This document shows, piece after piece, positions 16,744-25,637 of a stretch of 40,801 nucleotides of DNA. Every line of letters begins with the position of its first letter. The first letter of the stretch is position 1. Both the position numbers and the translations under genes were made by a program. The stretch is from NCBI RefSeq assembly GCF_000716535.1, contig NZ_JNWV01000056.1, forward strand, positions 1 to 40,801, given 5' to 3'. Source of the DNA: Streptomyces flaveolus (lineage in GTDB: Bacteria; Actinomycetota; Actinomycetes; Streptomycetales; Streptomycetaceae). The notes beneath the pieces are model-generated. The model was not told the origin of the DNA and ran no database searches. It worked only from the letters and a program-made list of their open reading frames with translations.

Positions 16744-18168
16744 ATGTCCAGGGAGCAACGCGGGCCGAACGAAAAACTCGGCGCCGTTCTCGCCCTCGCG
16801 GGAATCAGCAACGCGGGTCTCGCCCGCCGCGTCAACGACCTCGGCGCACAACGCGGGTTGACGCTTCGCTACGACAAGACGTCCGTGGCGCGCTGGGTGT
16901 CGAAGGGCATGGTGCCGCAGGGTGCGGCACCGCACCTCATCGCCGCCGCCATCGGCCAGAAGCTCGGCCGGCCGGTGCCGCTCCACGAGATCGGCCTGGC
17001 GGACGCGGATCCCGCGCCCGAAGTGGGCCTCGCCTTCCCGAGGGACGTGGGCCAGGCGGTGAAGTCCGCGACGGAGCTGTACCGCCTCGACCTCGCCGGC
17101 CGCCGCGCCGGCTCCGGCGGCATCTGGCAGTCGCTCGCCGGGTCGTTCGCAGTCAGCGCATACGCAACGCCCGCCTCACGCTGGCTGATAACCCCCGCCG
17201 ACAGCTCGGTCGCGCGGGAGGCGGGCTCCGCCGAGGGGTCCGGCGCACCGATCAAAGTCGGCCACAGCGATGTGCAGAAGCTCCGGGAGGCCGCCGAGGA
17301 CGCCAGACGGTGGGACTCCAAGTACGGCGGCGGGGACTGGCGTTCGTCGATGGTGCCGGAGTGCCTGCGGGTGGAGGCGGCCCCGCTGCTGCTCGGCTCC
17401 TACTCCGACGAGGTCGGCCGCGCCCTGTTCGGCGCCTCGGCCGAACTCACCCGGCTCGCCGGGTGGATGGCCTTCGACACCGGGCAGCAGGAGGCCGCGC
17501 AGCGGTACTACATCCAGGCGCTGCGGCTCGCGCGCGCGGCGGCGGACGTCCCGCTGGGGGGTTACGTCCTCGCCTCCATGTCGTTGCAGGCGACCTACCG
17601 GGGCTTCGGCGACGAGGGCGTCGACCTCGCGCAGGCCGCGCTGGAGCGGAACCGCGGGCTGGCGACCGCGCGGACGATGAGCTTCTTCCGGCTGGTCGAG
17701 GCGCGGGCACACGCGCGCGCGGGAGACGCGCAGGCGGCCGGCGCGGCGCTGAAGGCGGCGGAGGGGTGGCTGGAACGCTCCCGACCCGGCGACAACGACC
17801 CGACCTGGCTCGGTTTCTACGGGTACGACCGGTTCGCCGCGGACGCCGCCGAGTGCTACCGCGATCTGAAGGCGCCGCGTCAGGTGCGGAGGTTCACCGA
17901 GCAGGCGCTGTCGAAGCCGACGGAGGAGTTCGTGCGGTCGCACGGGCTGCGGCTCGTCGTCTCCGCGGTCGCCGAGCTGGAGTCCGGCAACCTCGACGCG
18001 GCGTGCGAGCAGGGGGTGCGGGCCGTGGAGGTGGCCGGGCGGATCTCGTCGGCCCGGACGACGGAGTACGTGAAGGATCTCCTGCACCGGCTGGAGCCGT
18101 ACGGCGACGAGCCGCGGGTGGTGGAGCTGCGGGAGCGGGCCCGGCCCCTTCTGATGGCGCCGGCGTAG
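16744..18168 (+). CDS. Orf1590/NsdA-type sporulation-associated regulator
   Basis: A 474-residue protein with an N-terminal helix-turn-helix (about 10-60: [23 protein letters not shown], then [13 protein letters not shown]) and a helical TPR-like remainder ([46 protein letters not shown]). It matches my memory of S. griseus Orf1590 and S. coelicolor SCO4114, linked to sporulation. Orf1590 was reported as two products, one lacking the DNA-binding part; here M56 (SKGMVPQG) just after the helix-turn-helix could serve as the second start. ATG 16744 follows AGGGGTGG. Confidence 0.85.
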   Translation: MSREQRGPNEKLGAVLALAGISNAGLARRVNDLGAQRGLTLRYDKTSVARWVSKGMVPQGAAPHLIAAAIGQKLGRPVPLHEIGLADADPAPEVGLAFPRDVGQAVKSATELYRLDLAGRRAGSGGIWQSLAGSFAVSAYATPASRWLITPADSSVAREAGSAEGSGAPIKVGHSDVQKLREAAEDARRWDSKYGGGDWRSSMVPECLRVEAAPLLLGSYSDEVGRALFGASAELTRLAGWMAFDTGQQEAAQRYYIQALRLARAAADVPLGGYVLASMSLQATYRGFGDEGVDLAQAALERNRGLATARTMSFFRLVEARAHARAGDAQAAGAALKAAEGWLERSRPGDNDPTWLGFYGYDRFAADAAECYRDLKAPRQVRRFTEQALSKPTEEFVRSHGLRLVVSAVAELESGNLDAACEQGVRAVEVAGRISSARTTEYVKDLLHRLEPYGDEPRVVELRERARPLLMAPA

Positions 18169-18257
18169 GGGCCGCTCCCCCGCGCCCCCTGGGCGGTCCT
18201 GCCGTGACCCGTGTTTGAAGGCGTTCTCAGTGGCGCAGTGCACTATCGGAGGCGGAG

Positions 18258-19475
18258 GTGGTGCAGGTGCGGGCCGGGGCGTACGACTGTGATGTGCTCG
18301 TGATCGGTGGGGGGATCGTCGGGCTGTCGACGGCGTACGCGATCACGCGGGCCGCGCCGGGCACGCCCGTGACGGTGCTGGAGAAGGAGCCGGGGCCGGC
18401 CCGGCACCAGACGGGGCGGAACAGCGGGGTCATCCACAGCGGGATCTACTACCGGCCGGACTCGCTCAAGGCGCGGTACGCGGTGCGGGGCGCCGCCGAG
18501 ATGGTGAAGTTCTGCGCCGAGTACGGCATCGCGCACGCCGTCACCGGCAAGCTGATCGTCGCCACCGGGCGGGAGGAGCTGCCACGGCTGCACGCGCTGG
18601 TGCAGCGGGGGCGCGAGAACGGCATTCCGGTGCGGGAGCTGGGACCCGCGCAGATCACCGAGTACGAACCGGAGGTGCGCGGCCTCGCCGCCATACACGT
18701 CGCCACGACCGGGGTGTGCGACTTCGTGGGCGTCGCGCGCGAGCTCGCGCGGGCCTCCGGGGCGGAGATCCGTTACGGCGCCCGGGTCGTGCGGGTGGAC
18801 CGGCGGCCGGAGCGGGGCGTGGCCGTGCTCACCGCGAGCGGGGACGTCGTCCGCGCGCGCGTGCTGGTGAACTGCGCCGGGCTGCACTGCGACGAGGTGG
18901 CGCGGCTGACCGGTGACGACCCCGAGGTGCGGATCGTGCCATTCCGCGGGGAGTACTACGAGCTGGCGCGGCCGGAGCTGGTGCGGGGGCTGGTGTATCC
19001 GGTGCCGGACCCGGCGTTCCCGTTCCTCGGGGTGCATCTGACGCGCGGGATCGACGGGGGCGTGCACATCGGGCCCAACGCGGTGCCGGCGCTCGCCCGG
19101 GAGGGCTACGACTGGGGGGTCGTACGGCCCCGCGAGCTGGCCGGGACGGTCGCCTGGCCGGGTTCCTGGGCGATCGCCCGGCGGCACTGGCGGTACGGCG
19201 CCGGTGAGCTGCGCCGGTCGGTGTCCAAGGGGGCGTTCCTGGAGGCCGTGCGAAGACTGCTGCCCGCCGCGGAGGCGGAGGACCTGGTGCGGGCCCCGGC
19301 CGGGGTGCGGGCGCAGGCGGTGCTGCGGGACGGGACGCTGGTGGACGACTTCCTGATCCGGGAAGGGGCGCGGGCGGTGCACGTGCTGAACGCGCCGTCT
19401 CCCGCGGCCACGGCTTCGCTGCCGATCGGGCGGGAGATCGGGCGCCGGGCGCTGGCGATGCTCGGCTCGCTGTAG
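18258..19475 (+). CDS. lhgO: L-2-hydroxyglutarate oxidase (FAD-dependent)
   Basis: A 405-residue DAO-family flavoenzyme that oxidises L-2-hydroxyglutarate to 2-oxoglutarate. The FAD fold is DVLVIGGGIVGLSTAYAI (12-29). GRNSGVIHSGIYYRPDSLKARYAVRG is the family's substrate and flavin loop, and PFLGVHLTRGIDGGVHIGPNAV is the characteristic late motif of the LhgO group. It starts with GTG 18258 after GGAGGCGGAG; a neighbouring GTG (18261) cannot be excluded. It follows the sporulation regulator by about 90 bp on the same strand and may be co-transcribed. Length is normal for the family. Confidence 0.88.
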   Translation: MVQVRAGAYDCDVLVIGGGIVGLSTAYAITRAAPGTPVTVLEKEPGPARHQTGRNSGVIHSGIYYRPDSLKARYAVRGAAEMVKFCAEYGIAHAVTGKLIVATGREELPRLHALVQRGRENGIPVRELGPAQITEYEPEVRGLAAIHVATTGVCDFVGVARELARASGAEIRYGARVVRVDRRPERGVAVLTASGDVVRARVLVNCAGLHCDEVARLTGDDPEVRIVPFRGEYYELARPELVRGLVYPVPDPAFPFLGVHLTRGIDGGVHIGPNAVPALAREGYDWGVVRPRELAGTVAWPGSWAIARRHWRYGAGELRRSVSKGAFLEAVRRLLPAAEAEDLVRAPAGVRAQAVLRDGTLVDDFLIREGARAVHVLNAPSPAATASLPIGREIGRRALAMLGSL

Positions 19476-19492
19476 TGGGCCGTCGGCACCCG

Positions 19493-19509
19493 TAAAATCG
19501 GTCGTACTG
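19493..19509 (+). promoter_or_regulatory. Candidate promoter giving a leaderless trmB transcript
   Basis: TAAAAT at 19493-19498 lies ten bases before the GTG start and no ribosome-binding site precedes it. The expected transcription start falls at or within a few bases of the GTG. No good -35 is seen. Confidence 0.4.
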
Positions 19510-20342
19510 TGTCTGACTCCCTGAACACCCCCGCCCCGCCCCCGGCCGCCCACGGCCCCGGTGTCGCCGTCCGGCACACCCGGGCCAAGGGGGAGCCGCG
19601 TTTTCCCGACGGGCCCAAGGCCGATCCGGCCGGGTCGCACTTCGAGCGGCGGATCCGGAGCTTCCAGCCGCGGCGGAGCCGGGTGACGGCCGGGCAGGCC
19701 GACGCGTTGCAGCGGCTGTGGCCCACGTGGGGGCTGGACATCGACGGGCAGCGGGTGATCGACTTCGGCGCGCTGTTCGGCAACGACCACCCCGTGGTCC
19801 TGGAGATCGGGTTCGGGATGGGCGAGGCCACCGCGCAGATGGCCGCGGGCGACCCGGACACCAACATCCTGGCCGTCGACGTGCACACCCCCGGCCAGGG
19901 CAACCTGCTGGCTCTCGCCGACCGCAACGGCCTGTCCAACGTCCGGGTGGGCAACGGCGACGCGATCATCCTGCTCCGGGAGATGCTCCGCCCGGACTCG
20001 CTGGACGGGCTGCGCGTCTACTTCCCCGACCCCTGGCCCAAGAAGCGGCACCACAAGCGGCGGCTGATCCAGCCCGAGTTCCTGACGCTCGCCGCGTCCC
20101 GGATGAGGCCCGGCGCGCTGCTGCACTGCGCGACCGACTGGGAGCCGTACGCCGAGCAGATGCTGGAGGTGCTCACCGCGCACCCCGACTTCGAGAACAC
20201 CCAGGCGGACGGCGGTTTCGCGCCACGCCCTGAGTTCCGGCCACTGACCCGTTTCGAGGGGCAGGGACTGGACAAGGGTCATGTGGTGAACGACCTGCTG
20301 TTCCGGCGCGTACCGCACAGGACCGCTGAGCAGGGCCGATAA
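19509..20342 (+). CDS. trmB: tRNA (guanine-N7-)-methyltransferase TrmB
   Basis: A 277-residue SAM enzyme forming m7G at position 46 of tRNA. Motif I is VLEIGFGMGE (97-106). The diagnostic YFPDPWPKKRHHKRRL (171-186) is present in full, followed by an acidic strand and FRPLTRFEGQGLDKGHVVNDLLFRR at the C-terminus. The first 45 or so residues are a basic, disordered extension common in actinobacterial homologues. The GTG start has no ribosome-binding site and may be leaderless. About 30 bp separate it from lhgO. Confidence 0.93.
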   Translation: MSDSLNTPAPPPAAHGPGVAVRHTRAKGEPRFPDGPKADPAGSHFERRIRSFQPRRSRVTAGQADALQRLWPTWGLDIDGQRVIDFGALFGNDHPVVLEIGFGMGEATAQMAAGDPDTNILAVDVHTPGQGNLLALADRNGLSNVRVGNGDAIILLREMLRPDSLDGLRVYFPDPWPKKRHHKRRLIQPEFLTLAASRMRPGALLHCATDWEPYAEQMLEVLTAHPDFENTQADGGFAPRPEFRPLTRFEGQGLDKGHVVNDLLFRRVPHRTAEQGR

Positions 20343-20384
20343 TCCGCTCCAGCCCCTCGCCCCGTCACCGTTAGGGTCGATGCC

Positions 20385-21680
20385 GTGGCCACCAGTCCTC
20401 CGTTTCCGACGTATCCCCCGCGCCCCGGCGACGGTGTGCTCCGCCACCCGCACTGGTGGCAGCGCAGGTGGGTGCGATACGGGGCACTGAGCACGCTGCT
20501 GGCCCTGTCCGGCCTGGTCATCCTGGCGCTCGTACGGCGGCAGACCGGCACGGAGGGCTTCCTCGTCGGCCTCGGGCTGGCCGTTCTGCCCGTGCCCTGG
20601 CTGATAGCCGCCTTCCGGTGGCTGGACCGGGTGGAGCCGGGCCCCTGGCGGAACCTGGTCTTCTCGTTCGCCTGGGGGGCCTGTGCGGCGGCGCTGATAG
20701 CCATCGTCGCCAACAGCTTCGCGACCAAGTGGATCGCCACCTCGACCGCGGATCCGGCCAGTGCCGACACGCTCGGCGCCACCGTGATAGCCCCGATCGT
20801 GGAGGAGTCCGCGAAGGCCGCCGCCGTCCTGCTGGTGTTCCTCTTCCGCCGACGCCACTTCACCGGGATCGTGGACGGGGTGGTGATAGCGGGCGTCACC
20901 GCCACCGGGTTCGCGTTCACCGAGAACATCCTCTACCTCGGTACGGCCTTCGGGACCGACCAGCTCACCGGCGACCGCGGCATCGCCTCCGTCACCGCCG
21001 CCACCTTCTTCGTGCGCATCGTGATGTCCCCGTTCGCGCACCCCCTGTTCACCGTCCTCACCGGCATCGGCTTCGGCGTCGCCGCGCTGTCCGCCGAGCG
21101 GCAGCACGCGCGGCGGGTGCTGCTGCCGGTCTGCGGGCTGCTGCTGGCGATGGGCATGCACGCCTTCTGGAACGGCTCCTCCACCTTCGGCGAGTACGGC
21201 TTCTTCGCGGTCTACGGCGCGTTCATGGTGCCCGCGTTCGCGCTGGTGACCTGGCTCGCGATCTGGACCCGGCAGCGGGAGCTGCGGACCGTGCGGGCGG
21301 AGCTGCCCACGTATGTGCTGGCCGGGTGGCTGGGGCCGGCCGAGCCGCTCGCGCTCGGGTCGATGCGGGCGCGCCGGATGGCCCGGGACTACGCCCGGCA
21401 CCACCACGGGCGACAGGCGGCGCGGGAGGTGGCCCGGTACGAGGCGTGCGCGACCTCGCTGGCGTTCCTGCGGCACCGGGGCCGGAAGGGGAAGGCCGGG
21501 CCCGACTTCGTCGCCCGGGAGCGGGAGCTGCTGGACGAGCTGTGGAAGCGCAGGCAGGTGGCCCGGCCCGCGCTGGAGTACGCGAGCAGGGCGTCCGTTC
21601 CGGCGCCCGTGCCCTGGGGGGCGGCGCCGTACGGGTATCCGGCGGTGCCGTATCCCGCGTACAACCCGTACCGGACGTAG
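20385..21680 (+). CDS. PrsW-family intramembrane protease
   Basis: A 431-residue multi-spanning membrane protein. The family's putative catalytic motifs are visible: EESAK (140-144), FAFTEN (176-181) and a histidine in MGMHAFWN on a later helix. PrsW in Bacillus clips the anti-sigma factor RsiW; here the substrate is unknown, though membrane-bound anti-sigma segments exist nearby (the sigma fusion around 9.3 kb). The last hundred residues are hydrophilic and end in a Pro/Tyr-rich tail (YGYPAVPYPAYNPYRT). The GTG start lies seven bases after TAGGGT (20372-20377), suggesting a leaderless message. Confidence 0.85.
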   Translation: MATSPPFPTYPPRPGDGVLRHPHWWQRRWVRYGALSTLLALSGLVILALVRRQTGTEGFLVGLGLAVLPVPWLIAAFRWLDRVEPGPWRNLVFSFAWGACAAALIAIVANSFATKWIATSTADPASADTLGATVIAPIVEESAKAAAVLLVFLFRRRHFTGIVDGVVIAGVTATGFAFTENILYLGTAFGTDQLTGDRGIASVTAATFFVRIVMSPFAHPLFTVLTGIGFGVAALSAERQHARRVLLPVCGLLLAMGMHAFWNGSSTFGEYGFFAVYGAFMVPAFALVTWLAIWTRQRELRTVRAELPTYVLAGWLGPAEPLALGSMRARRMARDYARHHHGRQAAREVARYEACATSLAFLRHRGRKGKAGPDFVARERELLDELWKRRQVARPALEYASRASVPAPVPWGAAPYGYPAVPYPAYNPYRT

Positions 21681-21699
21681 CCGCGGGGGCTGACGAGGG

Positions 21700-21724
21700 A
21701 CGGCGCCGCCGGGCCGCGCCGTCG
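21700..21724. terminator. Terminator between prsW-like and aldo/keto reductase genes
   Basis: GACGGCGC (21700-21707) and GCGCCGTC (21717-21724) with a nine-base loop, between two convergent genes. Confidence 0.55.
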
Positions 21725-21753
21725 TGGCGGAAGGGGTCAGCGGCGCAGAACGG

Positions 21754-22698
21754 TCAGGCGGACGCCTCCGTCAGCCGGGCCACCTCGGCCTCGGTCAGGT
21801 TCAGCTCCGCCACGCCCAGCAGCGCCGGGAGCTGTTCCACCGTCCTCGCCGAGGCGATCGGGGCCGTGACCGTGGGCTGGGCGGCGAGCCAGGCCAGGGC
21901 GACCGTCGCGACCGGGGCCTCGTGGGCCGCGGCGATCTCGTCCAGGGCCGTGAGGACCTTCTGGCCGCGCTCGGACTCCGCGTGCTTCTGGGCTCCTTCG
22001 GCGCGGGCGCTGTCGACGGTCTTGCCGGGCCGGTACTTGCCGGTCAGGAAGCCCGAGGCGAGGGAGAAGTACGGGACGGCGGACAGGCCCTCGCGGGCGA
22101 CGAGGTCCTGCAACGGGCCCTCGTAGGTGTCCCGGGAGACCAGGTTGTAGTGCGGCTGGAGGGCGACGTAGCGGGCGAGACCCTCGCGGTCGGAGAAGTC
22201 GAGGGAGGCCCGCAGCCGCTCGGGGCTGATGTTGGAGGCGGCGATGTGCCGGACCTTCCCGGCCTTCACCAGCTCGTCCAGCGCGCCGATGATCTCCTCG
22301 ACCGGCACCTCGGGCTTGTCGAAGTGGGTGTAGTAGAGGTCGATGTAGTCGGTGTCCAGGCGGCGCAGAGAGGCGTCGGCGGCGGCCTTGATGTTGGCGG
22401 CGGACAGGCCCTGGTACTCCGGGTGCTGGCTGACCTTGGTGGCGATGACGACGTCGGAGCGGTTGCCGCGGGCCTTGACCCACTTGCCGATGATCGTCTC
22501 CGACTCGCCGCCCTGGTTGCCCTCGATCCAGGCGGAGTAGGAGTCGGCGGTGTCGATGAAGTTGCCGCCCGCGGCGGTGTAGGCGTCGAGGACGGCGAAG
22601 GAGGTCTGTTCGTCGGCGGTCCAGCCGAAGACGTTGCCGCCGAGGGAGAGCGGGAAGACCTCGAGGTCGGAAGAGCCGAGTTTACGAAGTGACGTCAT
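21754..22698 (-). CDS. Aldo/keto reductase
   Basis: A 314-residue NADPH-dependent oxidoreductase with the TIM-barrel signature. The catalytic Asp and Tyr are in NFIDTADSYSAW. DSARAEGAQKH and the C-terminal VATVALAWLAAQPTVTAPIASARTVEQL match the NADPH-binding end of the family. Members reduce sugar or ketone aldehydes; the substrate is not predictable. ATG start at 22698. It lies downstream of the M23 peptidase gene on the same strand but is separated from it by a strong terminator, so it has its own promoter in the 95-bp gap. Confidence 0.9.
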   Translation of the reverse strand: MTSLRKLGSSDLEVFPLSLGGNVFGWTADEQTSFAVLDAYTAAGGNFIDTADSYSAWIEGNQGGESETIIGKWVKARGNRSDVVIATKVSQHPEYQGLSAANIKAAADASLRRLDTDYIDLYYTHFDKPEVPVEEIIGALDELVKAGKVRHIAASNISPERLRASLDFSDREGLARYVALQPHYNLVSRDTYEGPLQDLVAREGLSAVPYFSLASGFLTGKYRPGKTVDSARAEGAQKHAESERGQKVLTALDEIAAAHEAPVATVALAWLAAQPTVTAPIASARTVEQLPALLGVAELNLTEAEVARLTEASA

Positions 22699-22710
22699 AC
22701 GTCATGCCAA

Positions 22711-22745
22711 CACCGGCGGTGGGTGATCGCATCCCACCGCCGGTG
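22711..22745 (-). terminator. Terminator of the M23 peptidase gene
   Basis: Perfect 13-bp stem: CACCGGCGGTGGG (22711-22723) and CCCACCGCCGGTG (22733-22745), nine-base loop, 49 bases beyond the peptidase stop and just upstream of the reductase start. Confidence 0.75.
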
Positions 22746-22793
22746 CGGAGTGCCCGCCAAGATCCGGCAAAGGTTCCCGCGCGGACGGGACCG

Positions 22794-23831
22794 TCAGGGG
22801 GTGAGGCCCTTGTCGCGCAGCCACACCATCGGGTCGATGCCGGTGGCCTGACCGCCGGGGTGGACCTCCAGGTGGAGGTGCGGGCCGGTGACGTTGCCGG
22901 TCGCGCCGACGCGGCCGATGACCTCGCCGGTGGTGACCTTCTGGCCGACGGAGACGTTGATGGAGGACTGGTGGCAGAACCACAGCTCGGTGCCGTCGTC
23001 CAGGGTGAGGATCGTGCGGTAGCCGTAGGAGCCGGCCCAGCCCGCCTCGGTGATCGTGCCGCTGTGCACGGCCTTGATCAGGGTGCCGGTGGGAGCGGCG
23101 AAGTCGAGACCGGTGTGGTAGCCGGAGGACCACATCGCACCGGCCTGGCCGAAGGTCGAGGTGATCGTGTACGAGGAGGTGGGCAGCGTGTACTGCTTGG
23201 CCAGCCGGGCCAGCCGCTCCTCCTCGGCCTTCTTCGCGGCGGCGGCCTCCGCCTTCTCCTTGGCCGCGGCGGCCTTGGCGGCGGCCTCCTTCTCGGCCTG
23301 GGCGGCGGCGTCGGCGCTCTGCTTCTCGGCGGCGGCGAGCGCGGCGGCGGTGGCCTTGCTCTCGGCCTGGCCCTGCTGCTGCTCGGCCTGGGCCATGATC
23401 CGGTTGCGCAGCGCCTCGCCCGCGTCGGCGGTGTCCTCACCGGCGGCCGTGGTCACGCCGACGCCGCTCAGCGTGGTCGTGGCGGCCTCGGCCGGCTGGG
23501 GGTCGGCGGAGTCGTCGTCGAAGAGGGAGCCGACCGAGGGCAGGTCCGGCAGGGAGATGGAGACCGGCGGCTTGCCGGTGTTGGCGCTCGCCATGCCGCC
23601 CGCGCCGACCGCGGCCATGACACCGACGCCGAGGACGGTGGAGCTGCGCGCGAAGCCGCCGCGCTGCTTGGCGACGCGGTGCCGGCCGCGCACCGGGGCG
23701 ACGGACTCCTCGGTGGGGTTCCACTCCTCCCAGGGGCCCTCCTCGGCGTGGTAGGCGCCGTAGCCGAAGGTCTCGGGCTCGCGCTGTGCCGGGATGAACG
23801 GGGCTTCTGGGACAGGCCGGTTGGACGCCAC
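22794..23831 (-). CDS. M23-family cell-wall endopeptidase (riboswitch-controlled)
   Basis: A 345-residue secreted hydrolase that cuts peptidoglycan cross-bridges. A basic N-terminal region precedes a hydrophobic export segment (STVLGVGVMAAVGAGGMASA, about 63-84). An Ala/Lys/Glu-rich coiled coil spans about 135-215. The lysostaphin-type zinc domain carries HTGLDFA (near 239) and HLHLEVH (near 317). GTG start, with AAGGAG nine bases upstream. The long 5' leader folds as a ydaO-type c-di-AMP riboswitch, so expression should fall when c-di-AMP is high, linking wall remodelling to the second messenger as for rpfA in Streptomyces. Confidence 0.92.
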   Translation of the reverse strand: MASNRPVPEAPFIPAQREPETFGYGAYHAEEGPWEEWNPTEESVAPVRGRHRVAKQRGGFARSSTVLGVGVMAAVGAGGMASANTGKPPVSISLPDLPSVGSLFDDDSADPQPAEAATTTLSGVGVTTAAGEDTADAGEALRNRIMAQAEQQQGQAESKATAAALAAAEKQSADAAAQAEKEAAAKAAAAKEKAEAAAAKKAEEERLARLAKQYTLPTSSYTITSTFGQAGAMWSSGYHTGLDFAAPTGTLIKAVHSGTITEAGWAGSYGYRTILTLDDGTELWFCHQSSINVSVGQKVTTGEVIGRVGATGNVTGPHLHLEVHPGGQATGIDPMVWLRDKGLTP

Positions 23832-23854
23832 GCGGGCGTGCTCCTTTCCTTCCT

Positions 23855-24010
23855 TTCGCCTACCGGGTTAGCTGACGGGTTCGGAGCAGGAAGGTCTCCT
23901 ACGCGCGTATACCGGTCGTGGACTCCGTGAGTTCACGGCGGCATCCGCGTGATTCACCCCAGGGTGGTGGTTCCCCGGCTCCCTTGCGGGATTCGGCGCG
24001 TGCGCACGGA
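23855..24010 (-). ncRNA. ydaO-type c-di-AMP riboswitch
   Basis: On the minus strand the leader of the M23 gene carries the conserved blocks of the ydaO motif in order: CGCCGAATCCCGC, GGGAGCCGGGGAACC, CTGGGGTGAATC, AGGAGACCTTCC, then TCCGAACCCGTCAGCTAACC and GGTAGGCG. The opening CGCC can pair with the closing GGCG. The switch ends about 20 bases before the ribosome-binding site. Streptomyces wall hydrolase genes are the classical place for this switch. Exact borders are estimated. Confidence 0.88.
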
Positions 24011-24250
24011 GCCGCCTCTTGTGACGGCTGTGACGACCGCGCTGCGTTATCGAACGTTAATAGACCTGACAGTCACTTTCCAAGCCGTTCGGCTTGATCA
24101 TTCGCGTCTTTACCCGCGGAGTTATCGGCCACTACCCCGTCAAAACGGGCGAGTTGACCGGGCGTCGGTCCCGTTCAGCAGTCACTTTCGGTTTTGATGG
24201 TGACTCAGATGTTATGCGTACGGCGCTCGTCCGGTCACCTTCCGTGAGGT
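24011..24250. other. A/T-richer intergenic region upstream of the riboswitch
   Basis: This should hold the M23 gene promoter (minus strand) and the 3' end of the phosphatase transcript. It contains the palindrome CAAGCCGTTCGGCTTG (24081-24096), two copies of CAGTCACTTTC 109 bp apart (24070-24080 and 24179-24189), and a short hairpin CCCGT-CAAA-ACGGG (24136-24149). A minus-strand TTGGAA and TATTAA near 24075 are too close (15 bp) for a firm promoter call. Confidence 0.4.
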
Positions 24251-25432
24251 TCAGGGCCGCCGTACGGCGAGCAGCGCCATGTCGTCGGTCATGCCGCCAC
24301 CGGAGTGCCGGCGCACCTCCTCGGCGAGTCGGCCGACGAGCGCGGCCGGCCCGGGGAAGGTGCGTCCCGCGAGCCGCCGTTCGGGCTCGTAGAACCGCCC
24401 GTGGGCGTCCCGGGCCTCGGACAGGCCGTCGGTGTGGAGCAGCAGGGTGGCGCCGCTCGGGAAGGCGGTCTCGGTGGCCCGGTCCGGCCACAGCCCGAGG
24501 TCGCCCATGCCGAGCGGCAGCGCGGGCTCGGCGGGGGCCAGGGTGCGCAGGGTGCCGTCGGCGTGCAGCAGCAGCGGAGGCGGATGGCCGCGGTTGACGA
24601 TCCGTACGACGCCGTCGCCGTGCGGGAGTTCGGCGAGGACCGCGGTGGTGAACCCCTCGAAGGCGTCGATCCCGTCGCGCCGGGTGCCCTCGCGGGCCAG
24701 CGCCCGCTCCAGCCGCTCGGCGACCGCCTCCAGCGTGGCCTCCTGCTCGGCCGCCTCCCGGAACGCGCCGATCACCACGGCCACCGCGGCGACCGCGCCC
24801 ATGCCCTTGCCGCGCACGTCCCCCACGACCAGCCGGACGCCGTAGGGGCTGTCCTGCACCGCGTACAGGTCGCCGCCGATGAACGCGTCCTGCCGTGCCG
24901 CCTCGTAGCAGGCGGCGATCTCGTAGCCGCCGATCCGCTCGTCCGGCTCCGGCAGGACGGCCCGCTGGGCGGCCTCGGCGATCTCCCGGGCGGAGGCGAG
25001 CCGCCGGTCGCCCCGGCGGACCACCCGGTTGATGGCGACGGCCAGCAGGGCGACCGTGGCCACGGTGACCACGTCGGTGAGGGTGCCCACGGCCGGATGG
25101 ACCCCGGCGTCGGTGTGCACGGCGTAGGCGGCGGCGAGGGAGGCGAGTCCGGTCAGGACGGTGGTGCGCAGCGACGACAGGGGTGCGGCGACCAGCGGGG
25201 CCGCGGTGAAGAACGGGACGGCGGTGAAGTCGTCCGGGGCGAGCAGGCCGTACAGGACACCGCAGACGACGAGGAGGGCGGGCAGGGCGCGGGCCAGGGC
25301 ACGGGGGCCCGGGCGGCGGCGGGCGCGCACCGGAACCGGTTCGTCGCCGAGGCCCGGATCGGGCACGGGGTCGCCGGGGAGCCGGCCGCCCGCCCTGGCG
25401 TACGGGGTCTCCTCCACCTTTCCAGGGCGCAC
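24251..25432 (-). CDS. Membrane PP2C/SpoIIE-type serine phosphatase
   Basis: About 393 residues: a Pro/Arg-rich N-terminus, three or four hydrophobic segments (ALPALLVVCGVLYGLL; AAPLVAAPLSSLRTTVLTGL; VVTVATVALLAVAI), then a SpoIIE phosphatase domain with GGDLYAV and VGDVRGKGMGA and a closing GGGMTDDMALLAVRRP that supplies the last metal-binding aspartates. There is no kinase domain, unlike the homologue at 3.3 kb. GTG 25432 is chosen because GGGAGA lies six bases upstream; longer open frames read through antisense tRNA-Met sequence and are not real. Its target is likely an anti-anti-sigma protein elsewhere. Confidence 0.85.
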   Translation of the reverse strand: MRPGKVEETPYARAGGRLPGDPVPDPGLGDEPVPVRARRRPGPRALARALPALLVVCGVLYGLLAPDDFTAVPFFTAAPLVAAPLSSLRTTVLTGLASLAAAYAVHTDAGVHPAVGTLTDVVTVATVALLAVAINRVVRRGDRRLASAREIAEAAQRAVLPEPDERIGGYEIAACYEAARQDAFIGGDLYAVQDSPYGVRLVVGDVRGKGMGAVAAVAVVIGAFREAAEQEATLEAVAERLERALAREGTRRDGIDAFEGFTTAVLAELPHGDGVVRIVNRGHPPPLLLHADGTLRTLAPAEPALPLGMGDLGLWPDRATETAFPSGATLLLHTDGLSEARDAHGRFYEPERRLAGRTFPGPAALVGRLAEEVRRHSGGGMTDDMALLAVRRP

Positions 25433-25556
25433 CGCGTGTCTCCCAGTTGTCCGACGTACCTCCAGGTTTCCGGGCCCCGGGACGGGCGGCGACCGGTGTG
25501 GGCCGAAAGGGGTGTGCGAGCGGTCCCGCGCATGGCGTACACTGGAGTCACAACGA

Positions 25557-25630
25557 CGCGGGGTGGAGCAGCTCGGTAGCTCGCTGGGCTCATAACCCAG
25601 AGGTCGCAGGTTCAAATCCTGTCCCCGCTA
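25557..25630 (+). tRNA. tRNA-fMet (CAT), initiator
   Basis: A 74-nt cloverleaf: acceptor CGCGGGG, anticodon loop CTCATAA, T-arm GGTTCAAATCC. Initiator features are the unpaired 1:72 position (C1 opposite T72) and the three G-C pairs closing the anticodon stem (GGG/CCC). No CCA is encoded. Confidence 0.95.
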
Positions 25631-25637
25631 CTGAAGG

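Noticed and set aside
25433..25615. N-terminal extension of the membrane phosphatase to 25615
   Set aside because: The extension is the antisense of tRNA-fMet and its flank; GTG 25432 has a proper ribosome-binding site.
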